Below the pieces are notes generated by a model, which was not told the DNA's origin, searched no databases, and saw only the letters and a program-made list of their open reading frames with translations. A program made the translations under genes and the position numbers. From contig CAJMMS010000008.1 in assembly GCA_905214675.1 (NCBI GenBank), forward strand, positions 1 to 48,818: a DNA stretch of 48,818 nucleotides, in the 5' to 3' direction. Origin of the DNA: an uncultured bacterium. GTDB lineage: Bacteria > Bacillota > Clostridia > Lachnospirales > Lachnospiraceae. Of this stretch, positions 1 to 10,100 are shown one piece after another. Positions within the stretch are counted from its first letter, which is position 1. The number at the start of each line of letters is the position of its first letter.

Positions 1-1
1 C

Positions 2-526
2 TGTACATTGAAAAGAGCATCTGGAGATACGACGAATAATGAGTACATGTGTGAAAGTGGATTAAAAGTTATCAATTTTGATAAAATACCGGATGAATAT
101 GCCCGTGGAAAAGGATGGACTGGTGTTCCTAAATCAAATGATGCACTTTATATTGATATGAACGGAAACTGGTTTTTTATTGAATTTAAAAATGGAAAAA
201 TTGTTAAAGATGACATATATAGAAAAATATATGACAGTCTGATCATGCTCATAGAATGGGGAATAATTCCTGATTTTGAATTTGTAAGAGAACATATAGA
301 TTATATATTAGTGTACAATGGCGATAAATTCAAAAAGATTCCACCGTCACAGGGAAGAGAACAAACTTATGGATATTTTATGGAATTAGCCCAGCAAGAA
401 GAAAAACTTTTTAATATAGATAAATTCGAGAAATATTTATTTCATAAAACCCATACATATACAAAGCATTTGTTCGAAAAATATTTTATTCAAACGAAAG
501 AACAGGAAGAAAGGGAGGTTTCTTAA
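2..526 (+). CDS. Hypothetical protein with PD-(D/E)XK-like motif, 5' end cut by the window
   Basis: The reading frame is open from the window edge, so the true start probably lies upstream; the first in-window candidate is a TTG at 8. I do not recognise the family. The visible part (about 172 residues) has a strand-like stretch with a conserved-looking Asp in NDALYIDMNG followed by FFIEFKNGK. This D...ExK layout is the core of PD-(D/E)XK nuclease folds, so a nuclease or nuclease-like domain is possible, but the motif alone is weak evidence. The rest is rich in Lys, Glu, Tyr and Phe, with no signal peptide or membrane segment. The gene is clearly AT-richer than its neighbours, which suggests recent acquisition. 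It converges on the aldehyde dehydrogenase gene with a gap of only 9 bases and no visible terminator. Confidence 0.55.
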   Translation, partial: CTLKRASGDTTNNEYMCESGLKVINFDKIPDEYARGKGWTGVPKSNDALYIDMNGNWFFIEFKNGKIVKDDIYRKIYDSLIMLIEWGIIPDFEFVREHIDYILVYNGDKFKKIPPSQGREQTYGYFMELAQQEEKLFNIDKFEKYLFHKTHTYTKHLFEKYFIQTKEQEEREVS

Positions 527-535
527 ATAACTTAT

Positions 536-1924
536 TCAGGCGAAGAAACCAAGAAACATTCTCAGCAGTTTCTTTTTCAAAAGCGTATAAGGCTGGTAAC
601 GGATCGGAAGATCGATCCAGGTTTTCTTATCCATGATGCTCTTTGTGTGGGAAAAGGTATCAAAGCCTTCTTTTCCATGGTAACTTCCCATGCCGCTCTC
701 GCCGCAGCCGCCAAATCCCATATACGGTGTGGCGAGATGGATGATCGTATCATTGATGCAGCCACCGCCGAAAGAACAGCGGGAAGTCACGTACTGAATG
801 TGTGACTTATTCTGGCTGAACAGATAGAGTGCAAGTGGGCAGTCCATAGAGTTGATTTTTTCGACCGCTTCCTTCAGTGTACGGTAAGTGACGATTGGCA
901 GAAGCGGACCGAAGATTTCTTCCTGCATGATGGCATCGTCAAAGGTTACATCATCAAGAAGCGTTGGCGCGATCTGAAGGGCAGCCGGATCGGTTTGTCC
1001 GCCAAAGATGACTTTTTCCGGAAGCATCAGGTTCTGGATACGGTCAAAATGTTTCTTATTTATAACTTTTCCATAAGCAGGATTTTTCAGAGGCTCTTTG
1101 CCGAACTGTTTCGTAATCTGGTGTTTCAGTTCGGTGATCAGAGCCTCTTTTCTTTTTTCATCACAGTAAATAAAATCCGGGGCCACGCAGGTCTGCCCGC
1201 AGTTCAGAAATTTTCCAAATACGATGCGTCTGGCAGCAAGGGAGAGATCAGCACTGTCATCCACCAGACAAGGACTCTTTCCGCCAAGTTCCAAAGTGAC
1301 AGGAGTCAGATGCATGGCAGCCTTCTGCATGACCTCACGGCCGACCGCTTTGCTTCCGGTAAAGAAAATATAGTCGAAATGCTGCTGCAGCAAAGCCGTA
1401 TTTTCTGCTCTGCCGCCCGTGATCACGGTAATATATTTTGACGGGAAATATCGAAAGATCAATCTGGCGAGCAGACTGCTGCAGGCCGGCGAGTAGGCAC
1501 TTGGTTTTAAGATGACCGTATTTCCGGCAGCGATAGCATCCACAAGCGGATCAAGCGCCAGCAGCACCGGATAATTCCAGGGACTTATGATCAGCGTTAC
1601 ACCGTAAGGAGAAGGCTTCTGATAACTTCTGGAGCAAAACTGCGCAAGCGGTGTTTTTCGGTTCTTTTCGCCGGCAAAAGAACGGATGTGGCGGAGCATG
1701 TAGCCGATCTCGTCAAGAACCAGACCGGTTTCGCACATATAACTTTCGAAAGAACTTTTCTTCAGGTCGAGCAGAAGGGCAGCTTCGATTTCTTTTTCAT
1801 GGCGGCAAAGCATAAGCCGCAGGCGTTTCAGGGCAGCGATGCGAAAAGAGACATCCAGAGTCGTTCCGGTATGGAAAAAAGCATGCTGACGGTCAATGAT
1901 TTCTCTGATTTTGGCAGATTCCAT
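536..1924 (-). CDS. Aldehyde dehydrogenase, class-3-like
   Basis: A 462-residue NAD(P)-dependent aldehyde dehydrogenase that oxidises aldehydes to acids in the cytoplasm or at the membrane face. The chosen start (Met of MESAKIREII) has AAAGGATG just upstream; a longer frame of 17 more residues lacks such a site. Visible motifs: SPWNYP near 115-120, FFTGS at 187-191, the general base Glu212 in LELGGKSP and the catalytic nucleophile Cys246 in NCGQTC. The length and the hydrophobic, Lys/Leu-rich C-terminus (LLKKKLLRMFLGFF) match the class-3/YwdH-type branch, some members of which are membrane-associated fatty aldehyde dehydrogenases. The substrate cannot be read from sequence. It is transcribed alone from a promoter that is back to back with that of the esterase gene. 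Confidence 0.93.
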   Translation of the reverse strand: MESAKIREIIDRQHAFFHTGTTLDVSFRIAALKRLRLMLCRHEKEIEAALLLDLKKSSFESYMCETGLVLDEIGYMLRHIRSFAGEKNRKTPLAQFCSRSYQKPSPYGVTLIISPWNYPVLLALDPLVDAIAAGNTVILKPSAYSPACSSLLARLIFRYFPSKYITVITGGRAENTALLQQHFDYIFFTGSKAVGREVMQKAAMHLTPVTLELGGKSPCLVDDSADLSLAARRIVFGKFLNCGQTCVAPDFIYCDEKRKEALITELKHQITKQFGKEPLKNPAYGKVINKKHFDRIQNLMLPEKVIFGGQTDPAALQIAPTLLDDVTFDDAIMQEEIFGPLLPIVTYRTLKEAVEKINSMDCPLALYLFSQNKSHIQYVTSRCSFGGGCINDTIIHLATPYMGFGGCGESGMGSYHGKEGFDTFSHTKSIMDKKTWIDLPIRYQPYTLLKKKLLRMFLGFFA

Positions 1925-1970
1925 AAAAACATCCTTTCTATTGAACATGATGATGCCAGGGTTATTCTTG

Positions 1971-1999
1971 AACATAGCATGTTTTTTTCAGATATGCAA
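1971..1999 (-). promoter_or_regulatory. Promoter of the aldehyde dehydrogenase gene
   Basis: On the minus strand TTGCAT (1994-1999) is followed after exactly 17 bases by TATGTT (1971-1976), which is preceded by TG as in an extended -10. Transcription would start near 1964 and leave a leader of about 40 bases. The -35 lies only 8 bases from the -35 of the opposing promoter, so the two genes may share control. Confidence 0.6.
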
Positions 2000-2007
2000 G
2001 CCTGCAC

Positions 2008-2037
2008 TTGACAAATGGAAAAAAAATAATATATAGT
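2008..2037 (+). promoter_or_regulatory. Promoter of the SGNH esterase gene
   Basis: A consensus TTGACA box at 2008-2013 is followed by TATATA (2030-2035, 16-base spacer) and TATAGT (2032-2037, 18-base spacer), either of which can serve as the -10. The leader to the start codon is about 100 bases, with no clear fold seen. Confidence 0.65.
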
Positions 2038-2141
2038 AAACATATCAAATTACTAGGAAAATAAAACAATCAGAAAAAAGATTCTGCAAAGTTGAAGGAA
2101 CACATCAGGGAAGTCTGAGTGATGTAGAAAGAAGGATAGAT

Positions 2142-2804
2142 ATGAGAGAGATTTTATGTTTTGGCGATTCCAATACGTATGGACTGATTCCCGGAACAAC
2201 GAAGCGTTACGGATGGGGCAAAAGATGGAGTAGTATTCTGGATGAAAAAATGAAAGGTTATGATTACCGGGTGGCAGAAGAAGGACTGTGCGGCAGAACA
2301 ACGATGTTTGCGGATGCATTCCGTCCAGGAAGAAGCGGTATTGATATGCTTCCGGCAATCCTTGAGACGCACCGGCCGCTGGAACTGGTCGTGCTGATGC
2401 TGGGAACAAATGACTGCAAAAGTGCCTATCAGACGACACCGGAAAAGATCGGGGCAGGGATCGAGCGGCTTCTGGATCAGATAAAAAGAGAAAATGAAAA
2501 CCTTCCGGTGCTGCTGATCTCACCAATCCATCTGGGAGAAAACGTGCAGCGGTACGACCGGGAGTTTGATGCACATTCTGTGGAAGTATCCAGAGGGCTG
2601 AAGGCAGTATATGAACAGATTGCCAGGAAGCGGGGGATTGATTTTCTGGCAGCATCAGACTACGCAGAGCCGGGGCAGGCAGATCAGGAACACCTGACAG
2701 AAAAGGGGCATCAACAGCTTGCAGAAGCAATCTTTGCAAAAATACAGGAAATCCTGCTGAAAAAGGAGGATTCCAGATGGCTTGAACATGTTTTTTGCGC
2801 ATAA
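2142..2804 (+). CDS. SGNH/GDSL-family hydrolase (arylesterase-like)
   Basis: A 220-residue cytoplasmic esterase of the SGNH fold, probably acting on small acyl esters. Block I is FGDSN with nucleophile Ser10, block III is GTND with Asn90, and block V is DQEH with the catalytic pair Asp181 and His184. The N-terminus MREILCFGDSNTYG is typical of the arylesterase/acylhydrolase branch close to Pseudomonas and Mycobacterium esterases. There is no signal peptide. The start is supported by AGAAGGATAGAT immediately before ATG. The next promoter's -35 begins directly after the stop codon, so the gene is probably monocistronic although no terminator is visible. The substrate is unknown. Confidence 0.85.
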   Translation: MREILCFGDSNTYGLIPGTTKRYGWGKRWSSILDEKMKGYDYRVAEEGLCGRTTMFADAFRPGRSGIDMLPAILETHRPLELVVLMLGTNDCKSAYQTTPEKIGAGIERLLDQIKRENENLPVLLISPIHLGENVQRYDREFDAHSVEVSRGLKAVYEQIARKRGIDFLAASDYAEPGQADQEHLTEKGHQQLAEAIFAKIQEILLKKEDSRWLEHVFCA

Positions 2805-2807
2805 GTG

Positions 2808-2836
2808 TTGACAGAATAGGAAACGGGTGTTATAGT
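2808..2836 (+). promoter_or_regulatory. Promoter of the dnaJ/cbpA-like gene
   Basis: TTGACA at 2808-2813, a 17-base spacer, then TATAGT at 2831-2836. This is a near-consensus sigma-A promoter. It starts four bases after the esterase stop codon. Transcription would begin near 2843, giving a leader of about 110 bases. Confidence 0.75.
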
Positions 2837-2847
2837 TCTGATAGAAC
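2835..2847. promoter_or_regulatory. Small palindrome over the transcription start of the dnaJ-like gene
   Basis: GTTCT-GAT-AGAAC is a perfect 5-base inverted repeat that overlaps the end of the -10 box and the expected start site. That is where a repressor operator would sit. It is not the CIRCE element (TTAGCACTC...GAGTGCTAA). A palindrome this short can occur by chance. Confidence 0.25.
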
Positions 2848-2955
2848 AAAAACATCCGACAGTGATTTTTTTCAGTGAGATGAACTTTCGGATATTTCGA
2901 ATGATACGTTTCGGGTGAAAACATACATCTGGACGTACCCAGGGAGGGGACAGAG

Positions 2956-3960
2956 ATGGAAGAAAGAAAAGATTATTATAAAATTCTGGGGATAGATAAA
3001 AATGCAGATGAAAATGCGATAAAGAAAGCATACAGAAAGCTTGCAAAGAAATATCATCCGGACACCAATGCCGGAAATGCACAGGCGGCTGAGAAGTTTA
3101 AACAGATCACAGAGGCCTATTCGGTACTCAGCGATCCGGAGAAAAAGAAAATGTACGATCAGTTCGGCAGTGCAGATTATCAGGGAGGTCAGGGACCGTT
3201 TGGCGGAGCAAATGGCGGTTATCAGGAGTTCCACTTTGAAGGCGGCGATATGGATGACATTCTGAAGAATTTCTTTGGAGGCTTTGGCGGACGAAGTGCC
3301 GGAGCAGGCGGAGGCGGCAGATCCTATCATTTTGGAGGAGATGCATTTGGAAGCGGCTTTGGCGGTGGCTTCGGAAATGGATTTTCCGGCGGAAGCAGGG
3401 AATATTCCGGGGCTGGAAGTGATGTGCAGGCAGAGATTACCGTCAGCTTTGAAGAAGCTGCACTTGGCGGTGAGAAAACGATCAGCCTTTCCGATCCGGC
3501 TGCACCTGGCAGGACGCAGACCTTGAAGGTGCATATCCCGGCTGGTATTGATGAAGGGCAGAGTATCCGCTTAAGAGGAAAAGGAAACAAAGGCATGGGC
3601 GGCAGAGCCGGCGATCTGCTTCTGAAAGTGAAGATCGCACCGGATTCCAGATATGAGCGGAAAGGAATGGATGTCTATACGACCGTCCAGGTACCATTTA
3701 CGACAGCCGTTCTTGGCGGAGAGGCAAAGGTGCACACCCTCTATGGTGATGTGATCTGTAAAGTACGGGAGGGCACACAGTCCGGAAGCAAGATCCGTCT
3801 GCGTGGAAAAGGTATCGTATCCATGAAGAACCCACAGGTGCATGGCGATCAGTACGTGACCGTACAGATACAGGTTCCGCGCGCCATCAGTCCGGAAGCA
3901 AAACGCAAACTGTGTGAATTTGAGCAGGCATGTGGCATGCAGGCACATTACGCAGGATAA
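2956..3960 (+). CDS. DnaJ-class co-chaperone without zinc finger (CbpA-like)
   Basis: A 334-residue Hsp40 protein that stimulates a DnaK ATPase and hands it substrates. Residues 5-70 are a J domain with HPD at 34-36. Residues about 75-155 are very rich in Gly and Phe (repeats such as GGFGGG). Residues about 155-325 are the two beta-barrel DnaJ C-terminal domains (RLRGKGNKG, GQSIRLRGKG-type blocks). The CxxCxGxG zinc repeats of true DnaJ are absent, so this is a type II/CbpA-like protein, and another DnaJ with DnaK and GrpE should exist elsewhere. The start follows AGGGAGGGGACAG. The gene is transcribed alone, from the promoter at 2808 to the terminator at 4022. Confidence 0.9.
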   Translation: MEERKDYYKILGIDKNADENAIKKAYRKLAKKYHPDTNAGNAQAAEKFKQITEAYSVLSDPEKKKMYDQFGSADYQGGQGPFGGANGGYQEFHFEGGDMDDILKNFFGGFGGRSAGAGGGGRSYHFGGDAFGSGFGGGFGNGFSGGSREYSGAGSDVQAEITVSFEEAALGGEKTISLSDPAAPGRTQTLKVHIPAGIDEGQSIRLRGKGNKGMGGRAGDLLLKVKIAPDSRYERKGMDVYTTVQVPFTTAVLGGEAKVHTLYGDVICKVREGTQSGSKIRLRGKGIVSMKNPQVHGDQYVTVQIQVPRAISPEAKRKLCEFEQACGMQAHYAG

Positions 3961-4021
3961 ATACGAAACAATCTGCAGGGTATTTTTAAAACGAAGATGA
4001 TATGAAGCAGAGTAGAAAAAG

Positions 4022-4053
4022 TAGAAGTAAGAAGTGGCTTACTTCTATTTTTT
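4022..4053 (+). terminator. Intrinsic terminator after the dnaJ-like gene
   Basis: A perfect 10-bp stem (TAGAAGTAAG at 4022-4031 with CTTACTTCTA at 4038-4047), a 6-base loop, and six T residues at 4048-4053. It separates the chaperone gene from the galactosidase gene. Confidence 0.85.
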
Positions 4054-4163
4054 ATGGGGAAAAACTGGACAAAATGACGAAAATATAGTATTCTTGTAGT
4101 AAGCATTTTGTGATTATGCAGGATGCAGGAAACAAGAAACGGACAAACAAAAAGGAGGAACAC

Positions 4164-7100
4164 ATGAAAAAGAAAAAATTACTATCAATTATGCTGATGA
4201 TCTGTATGATTTTGTCAGTGACGATCCCTTCCATACCGGGGGGGGGTAAAGCGGCAGCCGCTGAACGGGCTGATGACGCAGACACAACAGAAGCCACCGT
4301 GATCGATGTCACGAGATACGGTGCAGATCCGACCGGAGTACAGGACAGTGCCGAAGGCATACAGGCAGCCATCGAAGCTGCAAAACAGGTAGAAGGACCG
4401 GTTGTGCTGGATTTCCCGAAAGGCGAATACCAGATTTATCCGGACCGTGCACAGAAAAGAGAACTTTATATTTCAAATACACTGAGCAGCAACAATGGTG
4501 ACCGCAGTACCTACAAAATGAAAAATATCGGTATTCTGCTGGAAAAAATGGAGAATGTAACGCTGGAAGGAAATAATTCCAGCCTGATCTTCCATGGCAA
4601 GATGATGATGTTTTCCACGATCGGATGTAAGAATGTCAAAATCCAGAATTTTGATACCGATTTCCAGGTACCGTCTGTAGTCAGCGTGACAGCAGAAAAA
4701 GTAGAGGGAAACACAGCAACTCTGTATGTACCGGAATGTTATAATTATTCCGTAAGCGGAACGACTGTTACCTGGAGCAGTGATGTCAGCCCGTACACCG
4801 GAGCACCATACTGGAGCTATACCAATGGTGTCGGACATGTACAGGGATTTGATATGACGACCGGTACTCTGACCACTTCCAGTGACAAGTTTTTCAGTAA
4901 TGTAAAGAGTATCGAAAAAGTGGACGGCCACCGTCTGAAAGTGACTTACAATTCCGCACCGTCTTTCCAGGCAGGCTATGGACAGCAGATGAGAAAGACA
5001 ACGCGAGACCATGCGGCAGCCTTCTTCTGGGAGAGTGACGGTGTGACCATGCAGCATGTAGACCTTCATTTCCTGCATGCGTTTGGTGTCGTAGGACAGC
5101 TTTCCAAAAATATCACTTTGGATGATGTAGATTTCCGAAACTATGAAGGCAGCGGAAGAACCGGTGTTGGTTCTGCAGACTTTGTACAGATGTCCGGATG
5201 CGGCGGAACGATCCGTATCGTAAACAGTACATTTGAAGATCCACAGGATGACCCGATCAATATTCACGGAACATTTTTACAGGTAACCGAAAGAATCTCT
5301 GCGAATAAATTTAAAGTTCGCTATCAGCACCACGAAACTTCCGGTTTCCCGAACTATTATGTGGGAGACGAAGTAGAATTTGTTTCAAAGAGCAGCCTGC
5401 TTCCGATCAGCGGAGCAAAAGCAAAAGTAACTGGCGTAGTCGGACCGGACGGACACGGCGGAACGATGGTGGAAGGTAACGGAGATGCGGCAGACGCTTC
5501 CAAAACCGACCTGAATACGATCATCGTAACACTCGATACAGATATGCCGTCTGAGGTATCTGCAAACGCAGCAGCTCTGGAAAACGTTACTTACACGCCG
5601 AGTGTAGAGATCGAGAACAACGTATTCCGCGAGATGCCGGTACGTGGTATCCTGGTGACAACCAGAAGATCCGTAGTGATCCGCAACAATGAGTTTGACA
5701 ACGTTGCCGGTGCAGCCGTCTATATTTCCGATGACGTAAACGGCTGGTATGAATCCGGACATGACGAAGATGTACTGATCGAGAAAAATATATTCCGCCG
5801 CTGTGGTGTGAACCAGAACAGCTACAGTGCATTTATCATGTTTGATCCGACTGTCAACGGATCTGCTTCACCGGTACATAAAAATGTAAGAATCAAAGAC
5901 AATGAATTTTATTTTACAAACAGAACAGCAAATGTGGTCAATGCCAAGAGCGTGGACGGACTGACCTTTAGCGGAAACAAAGTTTTACGTTACTCCGTAA
6001 ATGAAAAGGCAAATCCAGCTAAAACAACACTGGCAGTTGGGGAAACAGTTTCCATGAACGTTTCAACGGCTGAAAGTGCCAGCATCAACGCATTTACCTT
6101 TAACGGATGCCGTAATGTAAATATTTCAGACAATGTTTATGATAAGGGTGTAAACCGAAACGTAAACATCAGTAATATGCAGACCGGTGAAGTGACGATC
6201 GGCAGCAATGAAAATGTGACGATCGGCAGCGGCACTCAGGCAGCCAGCGAGATGATCTATGTCAGCAGCGATCCGGAGACCGTACGTGTAGATGGAACTG
6301 GTCATGTGACAGGTGTAAAAACAGGTACTGCAACCGTGACTGCCTATGAACTGGTCGGCGGACGTAAATTCAGCACCGATCCGGTAAGCTTTACGGTGAC
6401 AGAAGGCGAAGCACAGAATCCGGTTTCCGAAAAAATCCTTTCCAAAGCACTGACCGTGAAGAACGCAACAGAAGGCGGATACAGTGTCAGCGGCGAGAGC
6501 GTAACGATCAAAGCAATGGGACAGGGACTCTGGAATACCCAGGTTGCAAGCAACATCATTGTCAGCGGTGAAAATACAGACCGCGGCACCGGAGAATTTA
6601 CCGCGATCGTCAAGATGAGCGGAAAGACCGTAAGAGAATACGATGAAGCAGGTCTGTTTATCTATAAAGACAATGACAATTACGTGGCAGTAGAAAGAAA
6701 ACATGGAAACAATACGCCGAAGATCCATGTGGTAACAGAGACAAACAAAAATCCGAATGAAGATCAGAATACATCCAATCCGGATGAAACGGATATCTGG
6801 CTGAAACTGGTAAAATCCGGCGATACCTTTACCGGATATTACAGTACCAATAAAACAGACTGGACACCGGTAGGAAGCAGCATCACCAACAGCACCATCG
6901 GCAATTCCTTTGGCGTGGCACTGATCGCCGGTACCGGAAGTAATACAAAAGGCACACCGTTTACATTCAGCGATCTGGAGATCAATGGTGAGAAAATTGC
7001 ACTGACCGAAGATGCACCGACAGGCGGTGACAGCGGCGATGCAGAAAAACTGAAAAATGTAAAATCCGGAAATGCAATTCTGGCAAGTGCATCCGTATCC

Positions 7101-10100
7101 GGTGTTACGATGCCGGCATTCTCATCCGACACCAAGAGCTATGTGACAACCGCAGGCAAAGACGTTAAGAGCGTGAACCTTTCTCTGAAAGCAAAAGACG
7201 AAAATGCAAACATCGAGATCTGCCGCAATGGTGTTGGCAACGCAGTAAAACTGGCAAATGAAAATGAGATCGTATCCGCAGAAAAAGGCGGCAGTGAGAT
7301 CAAAGATCAGAAAGTAGATCTGGTAGCAGGTCTGAATATCATTACCGCAAGAGTGATCGCAGAAGACGGTCATACACAGGAGATTTACCGTTTCCTGATC
7401 ACACGTACCGGAGCACAGAATGCAGCTATCAGCGGTATTACCGTGGATGGAAAAGACGTTGCAGGATTTAAAGCAGATGAAAAATCTTACAGTGCATCTC
7501 TGACAAAAGGACAGAAAACGGTAACTATTCAGCTCAAAGATCTGGGTGAAGGAGCAAAAGCAGTTCTGAATGTAAATGGAACCGCATATAACGCAGGAGA
7601 TGCAATTCCGGTATCTGGTGATACAATGGTGGCTGGCATTGCAATCACTCCGGATGGCGGTGTGACAGAGCACTACAGCCTGACACTGCGTGTACCATCC
7701 GACAGCAATGCAAAACTGGAAAAAGTACAGTTTGCCAGCACTATTCAGAACAGTGGAAACTTTAACGCAAATCTTAAAGAGTATACGGCATCAACCATGA
7801 CAAGAACTTCCCAGGTGGCATTTACTGCACAGGAAGCAAATGCAAAGATTACCGTAAAATGCAACAATGAAACCGTGGCAACCGGAACAGGAAGCGTAGA
7901 GACTTCCGTAACAATGAAAAAAGGAAGCAACCAGTTACAGGTTACAGTAGAATCCACAGACAAGAGCACAACCGAAACCTATACCTGGACAGTAGAAGGA
8001 AAGAGCGAAGTCTACCTGTCAGATTTAAGCTATGAGAGCAATTCGGCAAGTGGCTGGGGCAACATCATGAAAGATAAGTCCGTCGATGGAAATACCATGC
8101 GGCTTTATGATGGAACACAGGAACAGACCTTTGAAAAAGGTATGGGTATCCATGCAACCGGAAACCTTTACTACGATATCGAGGGAATGGGCTTCAAGAG
8201 ATTCGTAACCTATATGGGCGTAGACCGTGAAGCAAATACGGATGGTAATGTCAAATTCAACGTGTATACTGATAACACGCAGGTATATACAGGAGACGCA
8301 GTTACCAGAGAATCAGCGATGAAAAAACTGGATATTTCCGTAGAAGGCGTGAAGATGCTCAGACTGAATGTAGATAAAAATGGCGGCGACAGCAACGACC
8401 ATGCAGATTTTGCAGACGCAAAATTCATCACAGAACTGGCAGATGACACCACTCCGGAAACGGTAGCCGTAACCGGCGTTACACTGGATAAGAGCACAGC
8501 AAAACTGACAGCAAAAGGTCAGACAGTAGATCTTACTGCAACGGTAGCACCGGAAAATGCAACAAATAAAAAGGTAACGTTTACAACGAGCAACGAAAAA
8601 GTAGCAACCGTAGACGCAAACGGAAAAGTAACCGCAGCAGGAAACGGAACGGCAACCATCACCGTAACCACAGAAGATGGAAAGAAAACTGCAGCCTGTG
8701 AAGTGACCGTGGAGATTCCGACAAAAGAGTATACATTACCGACCGGTGAAGATACACTGGAGGTAGAAGCAGAAGACTTTGTATTATATCCGTTAAATGG
8801 AGATACAGAAAAACATGTTCATGCAGAAACAGCAGAATGGGCAAGTGGTGGAAAATTCCTGAACTGGTTCGAACCAGGGGATAAGATTTCCATGAACTTT
8901 GATGCACCGGAAGCAGGTGAGTATGAAGTAACTGCTTCTTACCGCAGTGGCTGTACCGATATGTCAACAACCAATAATGCATTTAACTGGGAAGGAACAA
9001 ATGTAGAAAGCGGCAGTGTGGATGTTATCGGAGAAACTGGAGCTACGACAACACATACTGTAACTTTTACGATCAAAGTAAAACAGGCAGGAAAAGGTGT
9101 ACTTTCCTTTATTGCAAACAGCAGCAAAAAAGGACCACAGACTGACAAGTTTGTATTTAAGAAAAAAGCAGAAACACCGGCACCGACTGTAGTAGCCGTA
9201 ACCGGCGTTACACTGGATAAGAGCACAGCAAAACTGACAGCAAAAGGTCAGACAGTAGATCTTACTGCAACGGTAGCACCGGAAAATGCAACAAATAAAA
9301 AGGTAACGTTTACAACGAGCAACGAAAAAGTAGCAACCGTAGACGCAAACGGAAAAGTAACCGCAGCAGGAAACGGAACGGCAACCATCACCGTAACCAC
9401 AGAAGATGGAAAGAAAACTGCAGCCTGTGAAGTGACAGTAGAAATTCCAGCCGCACCAGATCCGGCACCGGAAGAACTGGTGGACGAAGTGAAGAAGGAA
9501 ATCGCAGCAGCAGAAAGCAAGAAAGAGAGCGACTATACAGAAGCAACCTGGAAAGCTTACGACGAAGCGCTGAAGAAAGCGGAAAAAGCTGTAAAAGAAG
9601 GAACTGCAAGCAAAGAAGAAATGCAGAAGATCTTAAAAGATCTTCGCGATGCAGCTTCTGCACTTACGAAAAAAGAACAGACACCGTCCACAAATCCGCA
9701 GACACCGTCTACAAATCCGCAGACACCGTCTACAAATCCGGATACTTCAAAAGATGATACCGCAAAAGTTGGTCAGGTGATCAAAGCAGACGCTCAGTAT
9801 GGTGTATTTACTTATACGATTACTGGAAAAGACACGGTAGAAGTAAATGGCATCACAGCAAAAGGAAAAGCAAAGAAAAATGTAAAGATTTTTGCAAAGA
9901 TCAAGTCAAACGGCAAAACGTATAAAGTAACCGGTGTGGGTGCAAATGCTTTAAAAGGATGCAAAAAGATGACATCACTGACTATTGAAAAGAACGTCAG
10001 AAAGATTGGCAAAAATGCATTTGCAAACTGCAAAAATCTGAAGAAGATTACCGTCAAGAGCAAAAAGATCAATACCATCGGAAAGAATGCGTTTAAGGGA

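Noticed and set aside
2053..2802. A 249-codon minus-strand frame opposite the esterase gene
   Set aside because: Low-complexity Ser/Pro/Leu/Phe translation; the plus strand encodes a clear SGNH hydrolase with all catalytic blocks.
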